DNA of 9,146 bases from an uncultured Acetatifactor sp. GTDB taxonomy: Bacteria > Bacillota > Clostridia > Lachnospirales > Lachnospiraceae. Positions 6,137 through 9,146 of this stretch are shown in pieces; within the stretch, counting starts at the first letter, position 1, and each line of letters begins with the position of its first letter. A program made the position numbers and the translations under genes. The stretch spans positions 1 through 9,146 of the forward strand of contig CAJUFO010000118.1 of NCBI GenBank assembly GCA_910585615.1. The letters run 5' to 3'. A model generated the notes under the pieces. That model made no database searches. It worked only from the letters and a program-made list of their open reading frames with translations, and was not told where the DNA came from.

Positions 6137-6323
6137 ATGCCAATGACCCCAAAAGAGATGATTAAGCATCTTAAAAAAATGGTTTTAAAGTGGTTGGGCA
6201 AAGCGGTTCCCATGTAAAAATGAGAAATGATGCAACCGGCCACCAAACGGAAGTTCCTTATCATGGCACAAGTCTAAAAAAGGGCTTGAGCAGGCGATTT
6301 TAAAGCAAGCGGGTCTGAAATAG
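6137..6323 (+). pseudogene. hicA: HicA toxin gene, broken at two poly-A runs
   Basis: HicA is a small dsRBD-fold mRNA interferase that cleaves RNA and is neutralised by HicB. The reading frame starts MPMTPKEMIKHLKK, then shifts at the seven-A run 6173-6179 and stops at 6215-6217 after 26 codons. Adding one A there restores NGFKVVGQSGSHVKMRND, which contains the family's GSH motif with the catalytic His. A second one-base loss is needed at the six-A run 6256-6261, where one more A restores TSLKKGLEQAILKQAGLK before TAG 6321-6323. With both bases restored the length is 189 nt, 62 aa, normal for HicA. GGAG lies 10 nt before the ATG. Everything else is conserved, so the breaks are recent or are homopolymer errors in the assembly. 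hicB follows 28 nt later. Confidence 0.85.
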
Positions 6324-6351
6324 TTCAACCCTTTGAAAACGGAGGCATCAT

Positions 6352-6747
6352 ATGAAAAAATTATTTTATCCTGCACTCTTTCACAAAGCAGATGAGGGCG
6401 GCTTTTGGGTTTCCTTTCCCGATATCCCGGAATGTCTTACACAAGGCGACGATATGGCACAGGCCTATGAGATGGCTGTGGACGCGCTCGGGCTGGCGTT
6501 GACCTGCCGTGAAAAGGAGCTGCAGCCGCTTCCAGATCCTTCCGATCCGACAGCGATCACTCCAGAAGCCAATTCCTTCCTGGTAGTCGTCGAATTTGAT
6601 ATGTTTGCCTATAAAAAGCGTACAAATTCGCGCGCCGTAAAGAAAACCTTAAGCATCCCTGCCTGGCTCAACGAAGCAGCCATGGACATGGGCTTGAATT
6701 TCTCTCAGGTACTTCAGGAAGCACTTCTTTCCAAAATACAGGCATAG
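6352..6747 (+). CDS. hicB: HicB antitoxin
   Basis: This 131-aa protein is the antitoxin of the HicAB module. It binds and blocks HicA and usually represses the operon. The N-terminal half (about 1-60) is the HicB-type, RNase H-like fold, with the typical pattern YPALFHKADEGGFWVSFPDI followed by LTQGDDMAQAYEMAVDALGL. The C-terminal part (about 94-130, KKTLSIPAWLNEAAMDMGLN) looks like a short DNA-binding domain of the ribbon-helix-helix/HTH sort found in this family. The start has GGAGG 6 nt upstream (6341-6345). The frame is intact, so antitoxin can be made even if the toxin is not. The base composition is lower in GC than the minus-strand operon, in line with transfer as a module. Confidence 0.93.
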   Translation: MKKLFYPALFHKADEGGFWVSFPDIPECLTQGDDMAQAYEMAVDALGLALTCREKELQPLPDPSDPTAITPEANSFLVVVEFDMFAYKKRTNSRAVKKTLSIPAWLNEAAMDMGLNFSQVLQEALLSKIQA

Positions 6748-6761
6748 TGTCTAAGCAGCCG

Positions 6762-6785
6762 CCCCGGTTTCACATGAAATCGGGG
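6762..6785. repeat. Ten-base-pair hairpin after hicB
   Basis: CCCCGGTTTC - ACAT - GAAATCGGGG forms a 10-bp stem with one G-U pair and a four-base loop, 14 nt after the hicB stop. Only a broken T-rich stretch (TTGTTG) follows on the plus strand, so it may help termination or protect the 3' end. Confidence 0.55.
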
Positions 6786-6795
6786 TTGTTGTGGG

Positions 6796-6839
6796 AAAAA
6801 AGCTCACCTGCCATATCAAGATAAACAGGTGGACTTTTT
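6796..6839. terminator. Bidirectional terminator between hicB and the GNAT gene
   Basis: CACCTG (6805-6810) and CAGGTG (6826-6831) form the stem. It is flanked by six A on the left (6796-6801) and five T on the right (6835-6839). Each strand therefore shows a hairpin followed closely by a T-run, as expected between two convergent genes. Confidence 0.6.
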
Positions 6840-7373
6840 CTATAGTAAAATTTTTTCATAGACATGATACCACTTTAAGCCATACAATTCTTCCAGTCCT
6901 AAATCAATAGTCCCACGATATAAAAATCCACAGCTTTCATATAAATGTATAGCTGAAGAATTTTTCTCATACACATCAAGCCGCACTGCTCCTACTCCAT
7001 TTTCTCTGCCCATGTTGCACGCATAATCAAGAAGCGCCGTTCCTACTCCCATTCTAAAAAAATCTGGATGAACTGCCAATACATGAATCACATAAACATT
7101 GTCTCCTGGTATTTCTTCAGGCCATTTTACTTGGCTGTAAACTTCTCCTTGCTCATGAAGATAAATTACACTTCCTGCTAACTTCCCATCTATTTCAGCC
7201 ACATATAACCAGCCTTTCCCAAATCCTTCCTGTGCATTTACCTTCGTTGGATAAATTCCGCGTTTCCATCTAGGATGATTATCATGAGTTTCCAGATAAT
7301 CATGAAGTCTCTCATACAGCATGGCAACTCGTTCCACGTCTTTTTCTTCCGCAATTCTAACTTTTATTTCCAT
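6840..7373 (-). CDS. GNAT-family N-acetyltransferase
   Basis: This enzyme would transfer an acetyl group from acetyl-CoA to an amine; the substrate cannot be read from the sequence. The 177-aa protein is a single GNAT domain. Motif A lies at about residues 94-118 (VIHVLAVHPDFFRMGVGTAL) with the acetyl-CoA pyrophosphate loop RMGVGT (107-112). Motif B follows (DVYEKNSSAIHLYESCGF, 133-150). The N-terminal half (RIAEEKDVERVAMLYERLHD) is the usual first strand and helix. The start is the only ATG in frame; an AGGAG lies about 15 nt upstream, farther than ideal. The gene is clearly AT-rich compared with the regulatory operon, which suggests separate origin. It ends against the bidirectional terminator and converges on hicB. 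Confidence 0.88.
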   Translation of the reverse strand: MEIKVRIAEEKDVERVAMLYERLHDYLETHDNHPRWKRGIYPTKVNAQEGFGKGWLYVAEIDGKLAGSVIYLHEQGEVYSQVKWPEEIPGDNVYVIHVLAVHPDFFRMGVGTALLDYACNMGRENGVGAVRLDVYEKNSSAIHLYESCGFLYRGTIDLGLEELYGLKWYHVYEKILL

Positions 7374-7399
7374 ATTTTCTATGCTTCACTCCTTTTTCC

Positions 7400-7604
7400 T
7401 CAGTTTGTTCCCTCTCGTCGGAACATAATAGGGAAACGGACGCCCCCGGCACGGGCACCGCCAGAAGAGCCTGGGCGCAAACCCAATGGGGACGGCCAGA
7501 AAGAAAAGCAAGAGCGATACCACGAACTATTGTCATCCATCTCCGGCGTTGGCGAGCCTTCTACCCATGCCCGACAAGCATACCGCTCCCGAAAACATCT
7601 ATAG
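7400..7604 (-). other. GC-rich orphan segment between GNAT gene and IS
   Basis: The stretch is GC-rich while both sides are AT-rich, and the composition changes sharply near 7402 and 7600. On the minus strand one frame stays open to TGA at 7400-7402 and reads RERYACRAWVEGSPTPE, later GLRPGSSGGARAGGVRFPIM. It has no start and is in the same frame as the transposase after that gene's stop. The plus strand is also open in two frames here, so coding strand is uncertain. A GTTCC/GGAAC inverted pair lies at 7407-7424. It may be the tail of an older gene cut by the IS. I do not recognise it. Confidence 0.35.
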
Positions 7605-9146
7605 TAACCTAAAATCCCGGTAAAATTATAACAACAGCCTTACTCGGTTGGCAGTTCAACATCAAATGCCTCATAAACTATCCGCTGTTCTTTTGATACC
7701 GGATACAGTATACGCCTGCCATTGATATCCTGAACGCGAAGCTTTGCCAACAGGTTCACCAGCTCCTTCATAGTATATTTTTTATAAAGGCCATGCCTGT
7801 CCATCGTTTTGTTGATCTCTGCCATGAGGATGGATGCGAGGAATCCGACAAACAGTTTCCCCTGCATCGCATTATCACTGTGGACACGCAGCCGCCCAAG
7901 GTCGATGCTGTTCTTGAGGCGCAGGAAGCTTTTTTCCACAACGTCCTTGTCACGGTACACGCACATGGCCTGCAGGGCATCCGGGATATTATTGCTGATC
8001 AGGACTACCCATCCCGCAGTGTAAAGGACCTTTTCCAATACATCACTACGGATGCTGACGGTATAGCCGGAGGCCTGTTTTTCTGATCTTCGGATGATAA
8101 GGTATTTCCGGCACTCCCCGTCATCCAGGCATTTTTCAGGTTCTGCGTCTGCCCTCTGCTTCAGCAGCGCAACTTTTGCATACAGGTCTTCCCGTATCCC
8201 CGAAGCCTTCTTTGCGCTGTAGTAGATATGGGTGTACACTTTATGGTCTTTATTCCATGCCCGCAGTTTGGTGACTGCCCGCAGGGGGTACCCATTGACG
8301 ACAATGGTATTTTCCACGCAGTCGATATCTTTCCGTTCACTTTCCACCTGTTTCTTTGCGAAGGCGCATGTGAACGGCATGGAGATCAGGAAGTTATGTG
8401 CCTCCCCATCACTGTCCCCAAGCAGGAAATTGATGTTTTTCGCACTGAAGAACCCTTTGTCCATGACAATGGTGGCAGGCCGTTTCCCGGTGGCAGCCTC
8501 AAAGCGGGACAGGGAAGTGACCAGGGTGCGCACATCCTTATGGCTCCCTGCATATACCGTCTGGTGGACGGGCAGCCTGCTGGTTTCGCCGACCATCATG
8601 CAGAGATTGACCTGAGGGAGCTGCTCATGGTCGCGGTTGTAGCCCCATTCCACATCCTCGATCAGTTCTGGATAAGAGGACTCGGACGTGATGTCGAGCG
8701 CCAGGTATTCCACGTCATTATGGGCGGCATACCAGCTGCCGTAGAATGCCTCTCTTCCCTGTGGCGGCAGAGAAAGCAGCAGTTCGCTGATGCGCTGGGA
8801 TGACAGGGAGCCAACCGGATAAGATTCCGTGTCCTTCAGCCAGTCCTCGCAGTACATCAGCGGATCTCCTGCAGAGACCATGTAACAGGCCAGGGTAAAA
8901 TACTCCGTCCAGCAGGCGGGAAGGGCTTCCCTCAGGGCGCGGACCATGCCGTTGCGTTCTGCTATCTTCCTATATAGATAGAAAGAGCCATAAGAACGCA
9001 CGGAAGATTTACGGATGTCCTCTGCAGAAAACAGGCCTTCCGGTTCCAGGTTTCCAGACTGGGCTCCGTTTCTATGGAGCTGCGCCAGGTATTCCGGCTT
9101 GTATACTTTTTGCCCGGTCACAGGGTCTATCTTTCCAATGGGCCTG
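7599..9146 (-). mobile_element. Insertion sequence, IS4 superfamily (IS1634-like), truncated by window edge
   Basis: The element contains the DDE transposase gene. Its 3' end is placed near 7599 (CTATAGTAACCTAAAATCCC on the plus strand) because GC-rich flank changes there to AT-rich IS-like sequence after the transposase stop. The opposite end and its terminal inverted repeat are outside the window, so neither the exact end nor a target duplication can be confirmed. Confidence 0.6.
7640..9146 (-). CDS. DDE transposase of an IS1634-like element, N-terminus off the window
   Basis: The enzyme cuts and joins IS ends. The frame is open to the right edge, where translation begins RPIGKIDPVTGQKVYK, so the true start lies beyond 9146. 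The GTG at 9119-9121 is internal. About 500 residues are visible. Counting from that GTG, the catalytic residues are Asp143 (YLALDITSES), Asp221 (ATIVMDKGFFSAKN) and Glu396. The last sits in YRDKDVVEKSFLRLK, the Y(2)R(3)E(6)K signature of the IS4 superfamily, with Lys in place of the Arg. A long beta-strand-rich insertion lies between the second Asp and the Glu, as in IS4-type enzymes. The early IGKIDPVTGQ pattern is like the start of IS1634-family transposases. No frameshift is seen, so the enzyme may be active. Confidence 0.9.
   Translation of the reverse strand, partial: RPIGKIDPVTGQKVYKPEYLAQLHRNGAQSGNLEPEGLFSAEDIRKSSVRSYGSFYLYRKIAERNGMVRALREALPACWTEYFTLACYMVSAGDPLMYCEDWLKDTESYPVGSLSSQRISELLLSLPPQGREAFYGSWYAAHNDVEYLALDITSESSYPELIEDVEWGYNRDHEQLPQVNLCMMVGETSRLPVHQTVYAGSHKDVRTLVTSLSRFEAATGKRPATIVMDKGFFSAKNINFLLGDSDGEAHNFLISMPFTCAFAKKQVESERKDIDCVENTIVVNGYPLRAVTKLRAWNKDHKVYTHIYYSAKKASGIREDLYAKVALLKQRADAEPEKCLDDGECRKYLIIRRSEKQASGYTVSIRSDVLEKVLYTAGWVVLISNNIPDALQAMCVYRDKDVVEKSFLRLKNSIDLGRLRVHSDNAMQGKLFVGFLASILMAEINKTMDRHGLYKKYTMKELVNLLAKLRVQDINGRRILYPVSKEQRIVYEAFDVELPTE

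Noticed and set aside
6839..7607. The 10-mer TCTATAGTAA at 6839-6848 and 7598-7607, as IS ends or a target duplication
   Set aside because: The copies are in the same orientation, flanks differ at once, and the first lies over the GNAT stop codon. Chance is likely in AT-rich sequence.
1..9146. CRISPR array, tRNA or rRNA genes
   Set aside because: No regularly spaced repeats, no tRNA-like arms with a CCA region and no rRNA-like sequence were seen.

Overview
The window looks like a chromosome segment from a gut-type Firmicute, most likely a Clostridia/Lachnospiraceae relative. This is inferred from strong AGGAGG-type ribosome binding sites, a VanRS-like two-component pair, an XRE regulator fused to membrane helices, and an IS4-superfamily (IS1634-like) transposase. 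No sequence search was possible, so the taxon is an impression.

Positions 237-5969 hold a GC-rich, co-directional block on the minus strand. In transcription order it encodes an unrecognised helical protein of 331 aa, a membrane-anchored XRE regulator (255 aa), a 440-aa protein with a DUF4304-like central part, an OmpR-type response regulator, and a VanS-like sensor kinase. The kinase begins at a TTG inside the end of the regulator gene. The last four genes are close enough (64 nt, 52 nt, then a 17-nt overlap) to form one transcript, with a candidate promoter and a long leader containing an inverted repeat upstream of the XRE gene. A small hairpin plus T-run at the kinase stop may end that transcript. 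Left of it is an AT-richer open frame that leaves the window.

Positions 6083-6839 carry a HicAB toxin-antitoxin locus on the plus strand. It has a perfect 14-bp palindrome at the promoter and an intact hicB. The hicA frame is broken at two separate poly-A runs, each one base short; restoring one A at each gives a perfect 62-aa HicA. A bidirectional terminator separates hicB from an AT-rich GNAT acetyltransferase gene on the minus strand.

Positions 7599-9146 are the 3' part of an insertion sequence with a DDE transposase whose N-terminus lies beyond the window. A GC-rich orphan stretch of about 200 bp lies between the GNAT gene and the IS and may be a relic of an older element. Positions 6060-9146 therefore look like an accessory island beside the regulatory operon.

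The most unusual items are the doubly slipped hicA, the combination of a membrane XRE regulator, a DUF4304-like protein and a two-component system in one array, and the paired TGTCTGACA sites in front of the 331-aa gene.
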